Shown in pieces: positions 1 through 7,332 of a stretch of 56,471 nt of DNA (position 1 is the stretch's first letter; every line of letters starts with the position of its first letter). The stretch is from JAAFIP01 sp043774625. GTDB taxonomy: Bacteria > Pseudomonadota > Gammaproteobacteria > Burkholderiales > Burkholderiaceae_C. Below the pieces are notes generated by a model that was not told where the DNA came from, ran no database searches, and was given only the letters and a program-made list of their open reading frames with translations. Both the position numbers and the translations under genes were made by a program. The stretch covers positions 1-56,471 of the forward strand of contig JAYVTG010000098.1 in assembly GCA_043774625.1 (NCBI GenBank), in the 5' to 3' direction.

Positions 1-392
1 CCAAAGTTGCGGGCCGTGCGCTCTTTGGTGTCGCGGCCTTTTTGGTGGCCCAGCACCATGCAGGCGTTGCCGTTAAAACGGGCCAAGCCGCCCACAATGG
101 ACTGGTCGTCAGAAAAGTGGCGGTCGCCGTGCAGTTCTACATAGTCAGTAAAGCACTCGCCGATGTAGTCCAGTGTGTAGGGGCGCTCGGTGTGGCGGGC
201 GATCTTGGTGATCTGCCAGGGCGTTAGGTTGCTGTAGATGTCTTTGGTAAGTTGTTGGCTCTTTTTGGCCAACTGTTCGATTTCTTCGCTGATATCGACG
301 GCGCTTTCGGTCTGCACATAGCGTAATTCGTCGATTTTGGTTTCCAGATCGGCAATCGGCTGCTCAAAGTCCAAAAATACTTTCTTACCCAT
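1..392 (-). CDS. accA: acetyl-CoA carboxylase carboxyltransferase subunit alpha (partial)
   Basis: With AccD, this cytoplasmic subunit transfers the carboxyl group from carboxybiotin on BCCP to acetyl-CoA, giving malonyl-CoA for fatty acid synthesis. Only about 130 N-terminal residues of a protein normally near 320 are present; the rest lies beyond the window edge. The translation begins MGKKVFLDFEQPIADLE and continues through the family-typical LTPWQITKIARHTERP and FTDYVELHGDR stretches. The ATG at 390-392 is preceded by AAGGAG at good spacing. It follows cysS and a DNA glycosylase gene on the same strand, a common Burkholderiales order, and may be read with them. Confidence 0.95.
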   Translation of the reverse strand, partial: MGKKVFLDFEQPIADLETKIDELRYVQTESAVDISEEIEQLAKKSQQLTKDIYSNLTPWQITKIARHTERPYTLDYIGECFTDYVELHGDRHFSDDQSIVGGLARFNGNACMVLGHQKGRDTKERTARNF

Positions 393-465
393 TCGTGGCT
401 CCTTGTTGTTCTTCTCGCGCAGAGTGTAAACCCGTTTAGATGGATTTCAATGTCCGTATAAAGTA

Positions 466-1119
466 CTAATATGCCACTGGTAATGGGTCCAGTGAGCGCC
501 AGATGTACCAGGTAGCAACGCTGCAGTAAGGTGCCCAGGCAGCTGCCACTTCGCGGATTTCGCTGCGGCTCACGGCTTCGCCAGAGAAATAGCTTTTGCT
601 GATGCCGTTAATCAGGCCAATATCGTCCAGCGGCAGCACATTGGGTCGCATCATGTGAAAGATGAGGAACATTTCCGCTGTCCAGCGGCCAACGCCACGA
701 ATGGCTACCAGCTCGGTAATGATGACTTCATCGTCCATGCCCTCCCAGCCTTTGTCGCTGAGCGCACCACTGTCAAAATGCAAGGCCAAGTCCACCAGAT
801 ACTCAATTTTGCGGGCGCTTAAACCGGCGGCGCGCATGTCGTCCATCTTCAGCCTGAGCACCGCTGCGGGCGTGAGCTTTTTGGACAAAAGCACAAAGCG
901 GTCCCACACGGTTTGCGCGGCCTTGACGCTGATTTGCTGGCCCACAATAGAACGCGCCAAGGTGATAAACGGTTCGCCACGGCTTTGCAAACAGGTATCG
1001 CCATGCTGCGGAATCAAGCGCTTCATGACACGGTCTTTTTTGACCAAGTGCTGGCAGGCGTCAGCCCAATAGTGGGGTGCAGCCAGCAATGTAGATGCTA
1101 TAGTTTTAGTAGCTGCCAT
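466..1119 (-). CDS. DNA-3-methyladenine glycosylase II family protein (HhH-GPD)
   Basis: Base-excision repair enzyme that removes alkylated purines from DNA. The 217-residue protein has an HhH-GPD core: the helix-hairpin-helix LVAIRGVGRWTAEMF at about 138-151, followed by LPLDD at 163-166, which carries the likely catalytic aspartate. The segment ARSIVGQQISVKAAQTVW near 55-72 is typical of the AlkA/Mag group. The start is unusual. The ATG at 1117-1119 and the next dozen codons (MAATKTIAS) lie in a copy of dispersed repeat A, so the N-terminus before PHYW is probably repeat-derived. It sits between cysS and accA on the same strand. Family assignment is firm; AlkA versus Mag is not resolved. 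Confidence 0.9.
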   Translation of the reverse strand: MAATKTIASTLLAAPHYWADACQHLVKKDRVMKRLIPQHGDTCLQSRGEPFITLARSIVGQQISVKAAQTVWDRFVLLSKKLTPAAVLRLKMDDMRAAGLSARKIEYLVDLALHFDSGALSDKGWEGMDDEVIITELVAIRGVGRWTAEMFLIFHMMRPNVLPLDDIGLINGISKSYFSGEAVSRSEIREVAAAWAPYCSVATWYIWRSLDPLPVAY

Positions 1120-1137
1120 CGCATATTCGACGCTGGC
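1097..1137 (+). repeat. dispersed repeat A, copy 1
   Basis: Matches the repeat A pattern (GCTATAG, spacer, GTAGCTGCC, ATCGCATATT, CGACGCTGGC). It covers the start codon and first codons of the minus-strand glycosylase gene. Confidence 0.75.
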
Positions 1138-1164
1138 AAATGACCAAAATACATCCCAAACGCT

Positions 1165-2541
1165 TCATGCTGCTGCCTCCCAGGTAGTGCTGGTGGGCGA
1201 GTCTTTGAGCACGATGCCCTGGGCCAGCAAGTCTTTGCGAATCTGGTCTGCACGTGCGAAGTCTTTGACGGCCTTGGCTGTGGCGCGCTGTGCAATCAGG
1301 GTTTGAATGGCCGCGTCGTCCAGCCCAGCACCGGCTTGCAAGAAAACCGTGGGTTCACCCTGCAAAATACCCAGTACGCCACCCAATGCTTTGAGCAAAC
1401 CCGCCAGTTCGGCAGACTTGCTGCGGTTGACCTCGGCAGCCAAGTCGAACAAGACGGCCACCGCCTCGGGCGTACCAAAATCATTGTCCATCGCCGCTTT
1501 GAATTTGGCAGCAAATGGGTTGTTCCAGTCGATAGAACCTGCGCGAGCAGCTACCAAATGAAGAGCAGTGTACAAACGCTTGAGCGCGCTACGTGCGTCG
1601 TCCAGATGCACATCGCTGTAGTTCAGCGGGCTGCGGTAATGCGAACGCACGACAAAAAAGCGCAAGGTTTGCGCGTCGAATTTTTGCAGCACGTCGCGGA
1701 TGGTGAAAAAGTTGCCCAGGCTTTTGGACATTTTTTCGTTGTCGATGTTCAAAAAACCGTTATGTACCCAGTACTTGGCCATCGGCTTGCCAAACGCGCC
1801 CTCGCTTTGGGCAATTTCGTTCTCATGGTGTGGAAACTGCAAGTCGGCCCCGCCACCGTGGATGTCAAAGTTTTCGCCCAGTAAGGCGCAGCTCATCGCC
1901 GAGCATTCAATATGCCAGCCGGGCCGGCCGGCTCCGTAGTCAGACTCCCATTTCGCGTCTGCTGGCTCTGTGGGTTTGGCCGACTTCCACAGTACAAAGT
2001 CCAGCGGATCGTCCTTGCCATCCGGTACGGCCACGCGCTCACCCGCGTGCAACTCGTCAATCGACTTGCCGCTGAGCTTGCCGTAACCGGAAAACTTGCG
2101 CACCGCGTAGTTCACATCGCCACTGGGCACCTGGTAGGCCAGACCCTTGCCTTGCAGTTTTTTGACTATAGACAGCATTTGCGGCACATAGTCGGTGGCC
2201 CGGGGGTCATAGTCGGGCCGGGCAATGCCCAGCGTGTCCGTGTCCCGGTACATCTCGGCGATCATGCGGGTGGTCAGGCTTTTAATGGTTTCGCCGTTCT
2301 TGACTGCCCGGGCGATGATTTTGTCGTCAATGTCAGTAATGTTGCGCACATACGTCAGCGGATAACCACTGGCGCGTAGCCAGCGCTGGATGATGTCAAA
2401 ACCCACCATGGAACGCGCATGCCCCACGTGCAACATGTCGTATACGGTGATGCCGCAGACGTACATGCGGACGTTTTGGGGATCAATCGGAGAAAACTCT
2501 TCCAGCGCACGCGATAGCGTGTTGTAGATGCGAAGGCTCAT
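1165..2541 (-). CDS. cysS: cysteinyl-tRNA synthetase
   Basis: Class I aminoacyl-tRNA synthetase that charges tRNA-Cys with cysteine in the cytoplasm. The 458-residue length is normal. The HIGH signature appears as HVGH at 38-41 and KMSKS at 270-274. The zinc ligands expected for CysRS are visible as C29, C213 (IECSAM), H238 and E242 (PHHENEIAQ). The ATG at 2541 starts MSLRIYNTLSRALEEF. It is the first gene of a minus-strand run with the glycosylase and accA, and is divergent from the TPR gene. Nothing looks abnormal. Confidence 0.98.
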   Translation of the reverse strand: MSLRIYNTLSRALEEFSPIDPQNVRMYVCGITVYDMLHVGHARSMVGFDIIQRWLRASGYPLTYVRNITDIDDKIIARAVKNGETIKSLTTRMIAEMYRDTDTLGIARPDYDPRATDYVPQMLSIVKKLQGKGLAYQVPSGDVNYAVRKFSGYGKLSGKSIDELHAGERVAVPDGKDDPLDFVLWKSAKPTEPADAKWESDYGAGRPGWHIECSAMSCALLGENFDIHGGGADLQFPHHENEIAQSEGAFGKPMAKYWVHNGFLNIDNEKMSKSLGNFFTIRDVLQKFDAQTLRFFVVRSHYRSPLNYSDVHLDDARSALKRLYTALHLVAARAGSIDWNNPFAAKFKAAMDNDFGTPEAVAVLFDLAAEVNRSKSAELAGLLKALGGVLGILQGEPTVFLQAGAGLDDAAIQTLIAQRATAKAVKDFARADQIRKDLLAQGIVLKDSPTSTTWEAAA

Positions 2542-2668
2542 GGGGAAATAGAGGTCTAATTATGTCTAATGCAACCGGGCCAGGAGAGGGTGTCCTGCCG
2601 CTACAATGTATGCAGTATATAGCTCTAATCTTGGGCTTGTCCTTGGCTTTTTATCTTTTCGAGGTTCT

Positions 2669-3784
2669 ATGCATTCAGTGACCCGTTTTACTTTTGCTTG
2701 TCTGCACAAGACACCGTCTGCCCCGACTCGCAGCAACCTTAGCACGGCTATAGGCAGTACTTTAGGCTCTGTAGTTTTGGCCAGCATGTTGCTTGCCAAC
2801 CCAGCCTGGGCGGATGACTATTCCGATGTGAACCGCCTGCTGCGTGCAGGGCAAGCAGCAGAAGCCGGCGCCCTGGCTGACAAGTACCTGAGCACCAAGC
2901 CCAAAGACGCGCAAATGCGTTTTCTCAAAGGAGTGATCCTCACTGAGCAGGGCAAACCCAACGACGCAATCAGCACTTTTACAAAATTGACAGAAGATTT
3001 TCCTGAGTTGCCTGAGCCGTACAACAACCTGGCCGTGCTTTACGCGGGCCAAAGCCAGTTTGACAAGGCGCGCGCTGCTTTGGAGATGGCTATTCGCACC
3101 AACCCCAGCTATGCCACTGCGCATGAAAATCTGGGCGATGTATACGCCAAGCTGGCCAGCCAAGCCTACAGCAAAGCTTTGCAACTGGACAACAGCAACA
3201 CCGGCGTGCAGCCCAAGCTGGCCTTGATTCGTGATTTGTTTGCCCCAGGCAGCAAAGGCGCACGCGCGGCAGCCGCAGCACCTGCTGCCGCGCCAACACC
3301 TGCTACTGCACCCCCTGCTGTGGTGGCCGCCGCCAAACCAACACCGCCAGCACCCACACCTGCCCCTGCTGCGCCCGCACCTGCCGCTACTGCCAGCAAA
3401 CCTGCTGCACCGCCAGTTGCATCTGCACCTGCAGCCGCCAGCAGCGGTAACGCAGAACAAGAAATCGCTACAGCCGTGCAAGCTTGGGCCTCTGCCTGGA
3501 GCAGTAAAAACGTAAGCAGCTATCTGGCAGCCTATGGTTCGGATTTTGCAGCTCCCGGTGGCCGCAAAACCTGGGAAGAAGAGCGTAAAAAGCGTATCCT
3601 GGGCAAGAACAGTATCAGCGTCAAAGTCAATGAGCTGGCTATTAAAATTAGCGGTAGCACGGCTAAAGCCAGCTTCAAGCAAGACTACAACGCTGACAGC
3701 CTGTCTGTTACCAGCCGCAAAACTCTGGACATGGTCAAGTCTGGCGACAAATGGATGATTGTGAAAGAATCGACAGGTGCCTAA
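2669..3784 (+). CDS. exported tetratricopeptide-repeat protein with C-terminal SnoaL/NTF2-like domain
   Basis: Probably a periplasmic or envelope protein; its function is not known to me. From ATG 2669 the N-terminus is a signal peptide ending near NPAWA-DDY. About three TPR units follow (roughly residues 55-170), then a long Ala/Pro linker (about 195-275), then an NTF2-like domain containing AWASAWSSKNVSSYLAAY. A longer frame opens at 2606, but starting at 2669 puts a normal signal peptide at the N-terminus. The C-terminal domain resembles the end of the next gene's product, so the two may work together in cell-wall metabolism; that link is inference. Confidence 0.85.
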   Translation: MHSVTRFTFACLHKTPSAPTRSNLSTAIGSTLGSVVLASMLLANPAWADDYSDVNRLLRAGQAAEAGALADKYLSTKPKDAQMRFLKGVILTEQGKPNDAISTFTKLTEDFPELPEPYNNLAVLYAGQSQFDKARAALEMAIRTNPSYATAHENLGDVYAKLASQAYSKALQLDNSNTGVQPKLALIRDLFAPGSKGARAAAAAPAAAPTPATAPPAVVAAAKPTPPAPTPAPAAPAPAATASKPAAPPVASAPAAASSGNAEQEIATAVQAWASAWSSKNVSSYLAAYGSDFAAPGGRKTWEEERKKRILGKNSISVKVNELAIKISGSTAKASFKQDYNADSLSVTSRKTLDMVKSGDKWMIVKESTGA

Positions 3785-3832
3785 GGCATTTGGCATCTAG
3801 GGTGTAACTGGCAAAGGCTGATTTTTAACGTG

Positions 3833-5098
3833 ATGATGAATGTGCGCATCCTGCGGGCTGCGCTGCTAGTGTCCATGCTGTGTTTCAGCCTTGGGCAGAC
3901 AGCGCATGCCAGGCAAAATACGCGCGCTGGTTCCAGCGCAGCAGCCAAACTTGTCAAGCAAAAAGCCAACGGCTTTGACGCAGAAGCACGCCTGATACAA
4001 ATCTACCAACGCATCGGTCTTGGCCAAACCCGTGAAGCTTTGTCCTTGGCCGACAAACTGGTGGCCGACTATCCCAACTTTCAACTCGCCCAGCTTGTGC
4101 ATGGTGACTTGTTGATAGCGCAAACCCGCCCTCTCAAGGCCATGGGCGACATGCCTGAAGCCACGGCACGTTCAGCACCTGGCGTATTGGGCGAATTGCG
4201 TGAAGAGTCTTTATTGCGCATCAAAGCCCTGCGCGAGCGGCCACCCGCAGGCATGGTGCCCGCACAGTTTTTGCAATTGGCACAGCGCAACAAACACGCC
4301 ATTGCCATCGACAGTTCACGCGCACGCCTGTATGTGTTTGAAAACACCCCCTCTGGCGTAAAACTGGTGCAAGACTATTACATTTCTGTAGGCAAGCTGG
4401 GGATAGAGAAAGCCGTTGAAGGCGACTTGCGCACCCCGCTCGGGGTGTACTTCATCACCAATACACTGAGCCGCAAAACGCTGAAAGACTTTTATGGTGC
4501 GGGTGCCTTGCCCATCAACTACCCCAACCCGTACGACCTGCGACGCGGCAAAACCGGCGGTGGCATTTGGCTGCATGGCACGCCGTCCAGCCAGTTTTCA
4601 CGTGCGCCTAAATCCACCGACGGCTGCGTTGTGCTGTCTAACCACGACCTGCAGCGCATTTTGGCTTCGACTGAAATCCGCACGACTCCCGTAGTGATTG
4701 CCCCCAGCCTGCAATGGGTAGCTCCGACACAAACTGCGGCTGAATATAAAAATTTTGATGCCGTGTGGACACAATGGCACCGCGCAAAATCTGCTGGTGA
4801 CATTACCCGCACCGTGAGCTTTTACACGCCTGACTTCAACAGCTACGGCAAGAACCTGAAAGACTGGACCGCCCTTATCAGCAGCGAGATCACCGCTGCA
4901 CGTGGGCGTGAGGTGCAAATCAAGGACTTATCGGTGTTGCAATGGGCTGAATCTGCCCAAACTGCGACAATGGTAGTTACTTTTGCTGAGGTGGTAGCGG
5001 GCAAAACCACGGGGGCGACTAAGCGGCAATATTGGCTGCGTTCTCCCACCGGCACAGGCAATGAATGGAAGATATTTTTTGAAGGAGTGATCGGATGA
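3833..5098 (+). CDS. L,D-transpeptidase (YkuD domain) with C-terminal NTF2-like domain
   Basis: Periplasmic enzyme expected to form 3-3 peptidoglycan crosslinks or attach proteins to the wall. An N-terminal signal peptide ends near QTAHA. The YkuD catalytic motif is clear: GGIWLHGTPSS, then STDGCVVLSNHDL, with the active-site cysteine in DGC. The C-terminal ~115 residues (WTQWHRAKSAGDITRTVSFY onward) resemble the end of the preceding TPR protein. Possible starts are GTG 3830, ATG 3833 and ATG 3836; 3833 is chosen arbitrarily between the two ATGs. The stop overlaps the next start by 4 bp (ATGA), so the cyclophilin gene is probably translationally coupled. Confidence 0.92.
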   Translation: MMNVRILRAALLVSMLCFSLGQTAHARQNTRAGSSAAAKLVKQKANGFDAEARLIQIYQRIGLGQTREALSLADKLVADYPNFQLAQLVHGDLLIAQTRPLKAMGDMPEATARSAPGVLGELREESLLRIKALRERPPAGMVPAQFLQLAQRNKHAIAIDSSRARLYVFENTPSGVKLVQDYYISVGKLGIEKAVEGDLRTPLGVYFITNTLSRKTLKDFYGAGALPINYPNPYDLRRGKTGGGIWLHGTPSSQFSRAPKSTDGCVVLSNHDLQRILASTEIRTTPVVIAPSLQWVAPTQTAAEYKNFDAVWTQWHRAKSAGDITRTVSFYTPDFNSYGKNLKDWTALISSEITAARGREVQIKDLSVLQWAESAQTATMVVTFAEVVAGKTTGATKRQYWLRSPTGTGNEWKIFFEGVIG

Positions 5099-5814
5099 TT
5101 TTGAAAACGTTTTTTGCGCAGCGCCGCACAGCGATACAGGCTTTGGCTACCCTTGCTTTGAGTACCGTTGTAGCCTCTGGCTGGGCGCAAACCACCACTT
5201 CGGTTGCGACTGCTGCCAATCCAAAAGTTAAATTCGTCACCTCCGCTGGCGACTTCACCATTGAGCTGCTGCCCCAGGTAGCGCCCAAAACCGTAGACAA
5301 TTTTTTGCAATATGTCAAAGACAAGCATTACGACGGCCTGATTTTTCACCGCGTGATTGAAACTTTTATGGTGCAAGGTGGTGGCTACGATGCCAAGTAC
5401 GAGCAGCGCAAAACCCGTGAAACCATTCGCCACGAAGGCCGCGATGCATTGGCCAAGGGCGGCCCGCGCAATGTGATTGGCACCGTGGCCATGGCCCGCA
5501 CCAATGACCCGCATTCGGCCAGCTCGCAGTTTTTCATCAACGTCAAAGACAACGCGTTTTTAGACCCCACCATCATCCCGCCGGGCGACCCGGTGCCCAA
5601 GTTTGAATACCAGGGCCGCACCTACGAAAACACGCCCCGCGCCAATCTGGAAAACGCGCCCCAACTATGGGGCTATACCGTGTTCGGCAAAGTGTCTACA
5701 GGTATGGACGTGGTCAACAAAATGAAGGCCACGCCCACCGGCCCAGGTGGCCCCTTTCCTACCGATGTGCCTAAAACGGCCATCATCCTCCAGTCTGCCA
5801 CCTTGCTCAAATAA
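5095..5814 (+). CDS. periplasmic peptidyl-prolyl cis-trans isomerase, cyclophilin type
   Basis: Accelerates cis-trans isomerisation of prolyl bonds during folding of exported proteins. The 239-residue protein has a signal peptide ending near ASGWA-QTT. The cyclophilin core follows, with FHRVIETFMVQGGGY (catalytic arginine), ARTNDPHSASSQFFINV and LWGYTVFGKV. It overlaps the L,D-transpeptidase gene by 4 bp and has GAAGGAG upstream of ATG 5095. The next gene encodes a cytoplasmic paralogue, so this is an exported/cytosolic cyclophilin pair in one likely operon. ppiA would be the customary name, but I leave the symbol open. Confidence 0.95.
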   Translation: MILKTFFAQRRTAIQALATLALSTVVASGWAQTTTSVATAANPKVKFVTSAGDFTIELLPQVAPKTVDNFLQYVKDKHYDGLIFHRVIETFMVQGGGYDAKYEQRKTRETIRHEGRDALAKGGPRNVIGTVAMARTNDPHSASSQFFINVKDNAFLDPTIIPPGDPVPKFEYQGRTYENTPRANLENAPQLWGYTVFGKVSTGMDVVNKMKATPTGPGGPFPTDVPKTAIILQSATLLK

Positions 5815-5859
5815 GCCAGCTTATACAACCACCCTTCTTGACATAAACAGGACACCACC

Positions 5860-6357
5860 ATGAAACAAGTCGAACTCCAAACCAGCATGGGCAACATTAC
5901 CATTGAACTGGACGATGTGAAAGCACCCAAGTGCGCTGCCAACTTTTTGGCCTATGTAGCCAAAGGCCATTACGACGGCACGGTGTTCCACCGCGTCATA
6001 GACGGCTTTATGGTGCAAGGCGGCGGCTTTGAAGTGGGCATGAAACAAAAAGCCGTGGACGCCCCAATTCAAAACGAAGCCAACAACGGCCTGAAAAACG
6101 ACAAATACACCGTCGCCATGGCCCGCACGGGCGACCCACACTCCGCCACGGCGCAGTTCTTCATCAACGGCGCCAAGAACGACTTTTTGAACCACACGGC
6201 GCCCAGTGCCCAGGGCTGGGGCTACGCCGTGTTTGGCAAAGCTGTTGCCGGTATGGACGTGGTAGACAAAATGTCCAAGGTTAAAACGGGTCGTAAGGGC
6301 TTTCATGACGACGTGCCCAACGAAGACCTCGTGCTGTTGAAAGCCGTCGCACTGTAA
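5860..6357 (+). CDS. ppiB: cytoplasmic peptidyl-prolyl cis-trans isomerase, cyclophilin type
   Basis: Cytosolic cyclophilin of 165 residues, the usual PpiB size, without a signal peptide. Core motifs are FHRVIDGFMVQGGGF, ARTGDPHSATAQFFIN and WGYAVFGKAVAGMDVVDK. It lies 45 bp after the periplasmic cyclophilin and 39 bp before lpxH, all on the plus strand. The similarity to the preceding gene indicates an old duplication with opposite localisation. Confidence 0.96.
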   Translation: MKQVELQTSMGNITIELDDVKAPKCAANFLAYVAKGHYDGTVFHRVIDGFMVQGGGFEVGMKQKAVDAPIQNEANNGLKNDKYTVAMARTGDPHSATAQFFINGAKNDFLNHTAPSAQGWGYAVFGKAVAGMDVVDKMSKVKTGRKGFHDDVPNEDLVLLKAVAL

Positions 6358-6396
6358 GACATTCTCGGCTGGCCCCAGCACGCGACCTGACCAGCC

Positions 6397-7266
6397 ATGT
6401 CCACTGCCCCAACGCCAGCCCACCTTCCTGCCCCGCCGCAGTTTGTTGCGTTAGAGGGTGGCAAAGACTGGCACACGGTAGATTTCATATCCGACCTGCA
6501 CCTGCAGGCCAGTGAACCGGGCACCTTTGCTGCGTGGCAGCACTATATGCAAAGCACGCCCGCAAGCGCCCTGTTCATTCTGGGCGATTTGTTTGAAGTG
6601 TGGCTGGGTGACGATGTTCTGCAACTTGGCGACAATACGACCGCACAAGCCGCAGCAGCCCAACCCTTTGCTTTTGAAGCACATTGCGTCCAGATTCTGC
6701 AGGCCACAGCGCAGCACATTCCCGTCTTTTACATGCAAGGCAACCGCGACTTTTTGCTAGGTGCAGATGGCCTCAAACGCAGCCACATGCAGGGTTTGCA
6801 AGACCCCACGGTGCTCAACCTGCACCCGTTGAACGGCCAAAGCTACCTGCTCACCCATGGCGACGCCCTGTGCCTGGACGATGTGGATTACCAAAGCTTT
6901 CGCACCATGGTGCGTAACCCAGCCTGGCAAACCGTCTTTCTGAAAAAACCTCTGCAAGAACGCGAACACATTGCCCGCCAGCTACGCGAGCAAAGTCAGC
7001 TGGCACAGGCCCAGCGCGCAAGTATGGGGTTAGGTTACAGCGATGTAGACAGCGAGGCCGTGGCGCAATGGCTGCAAGAGAGCGGCGCGAACCACATGGT
7101 CCACGGCCACACCCACCGTCCTTTTGACCATGATGTTGATGCTACACAGACTGGTGCAAGACGCTATGTGCTGAGCGACTGGGAAGCCGATGCACACCCC
7201 CCACGCCTGGAGCTGCTGCGGATCACGCGGCAAGGTGTTGCTCGCTTGCCGCTGCTGGCCTCGTAG
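6397..7266 (+). CDS. lpxH: UDP-2,3-diacylglucosamine diphosphatase
   Basis: Hydrolyses UDP-2,3-diacylglucosamine to lipid X in lipid A synthesis, at the inner face of the cytoplasmic membrane. The calcineurin-like metallophosphatase motifs are in order: FISDLHL, LGDLFEVWLGDD, GNRDFL, LTHGDALCLDD and HGHTHRP. The 289-residue length includes an N-terminal extension of about 25 residues rich in Ala and Pro before the core, so a shorter protein is possible. It ends the plus-strand run that begins at 2669 and converges on the DUF349 gene. Confidence 0.95.
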   Translation: MSTAPTPAHLPAPPQFVALEGGKDWHTVDFISDLHLQASEPGTFAAWQHYMQSTPASALFILGDLFEVWLGDDVLQLGDNTTAQAAAAQPFAFEAHCVQILQATAQHIPVFYMQGNRDFLLGADGLKRSHMQGLQDPTVLNLHPLNGQSYLLTHGDALCLDDVDYQSFRTMVRNPAWQTVFLKKPLQEREHIARQLREQSQLAQAQRASMGLGYSDVDSEAVAQWLQESGANHMVHGHTHRPFDHDVDATQTGARRYVLSDWEADAHPPRLELLRITRQGVARLPLLAS

Positions 7267-7332
7267 CACTACTGGCTAGTTGCGGCTATTAGCCAAGGCT
7301 TTGACCGATAAGCCAGGCTAACCCACAAAGAC

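Noticed and set aside
2762..3796. 344-codon minus-strand frame opposite the TPR gene
   Set aside because: Low-complexity Cys/Arg/Gly composition reflects the antisense of Ala/Pro repeats; no domain is recognisable.
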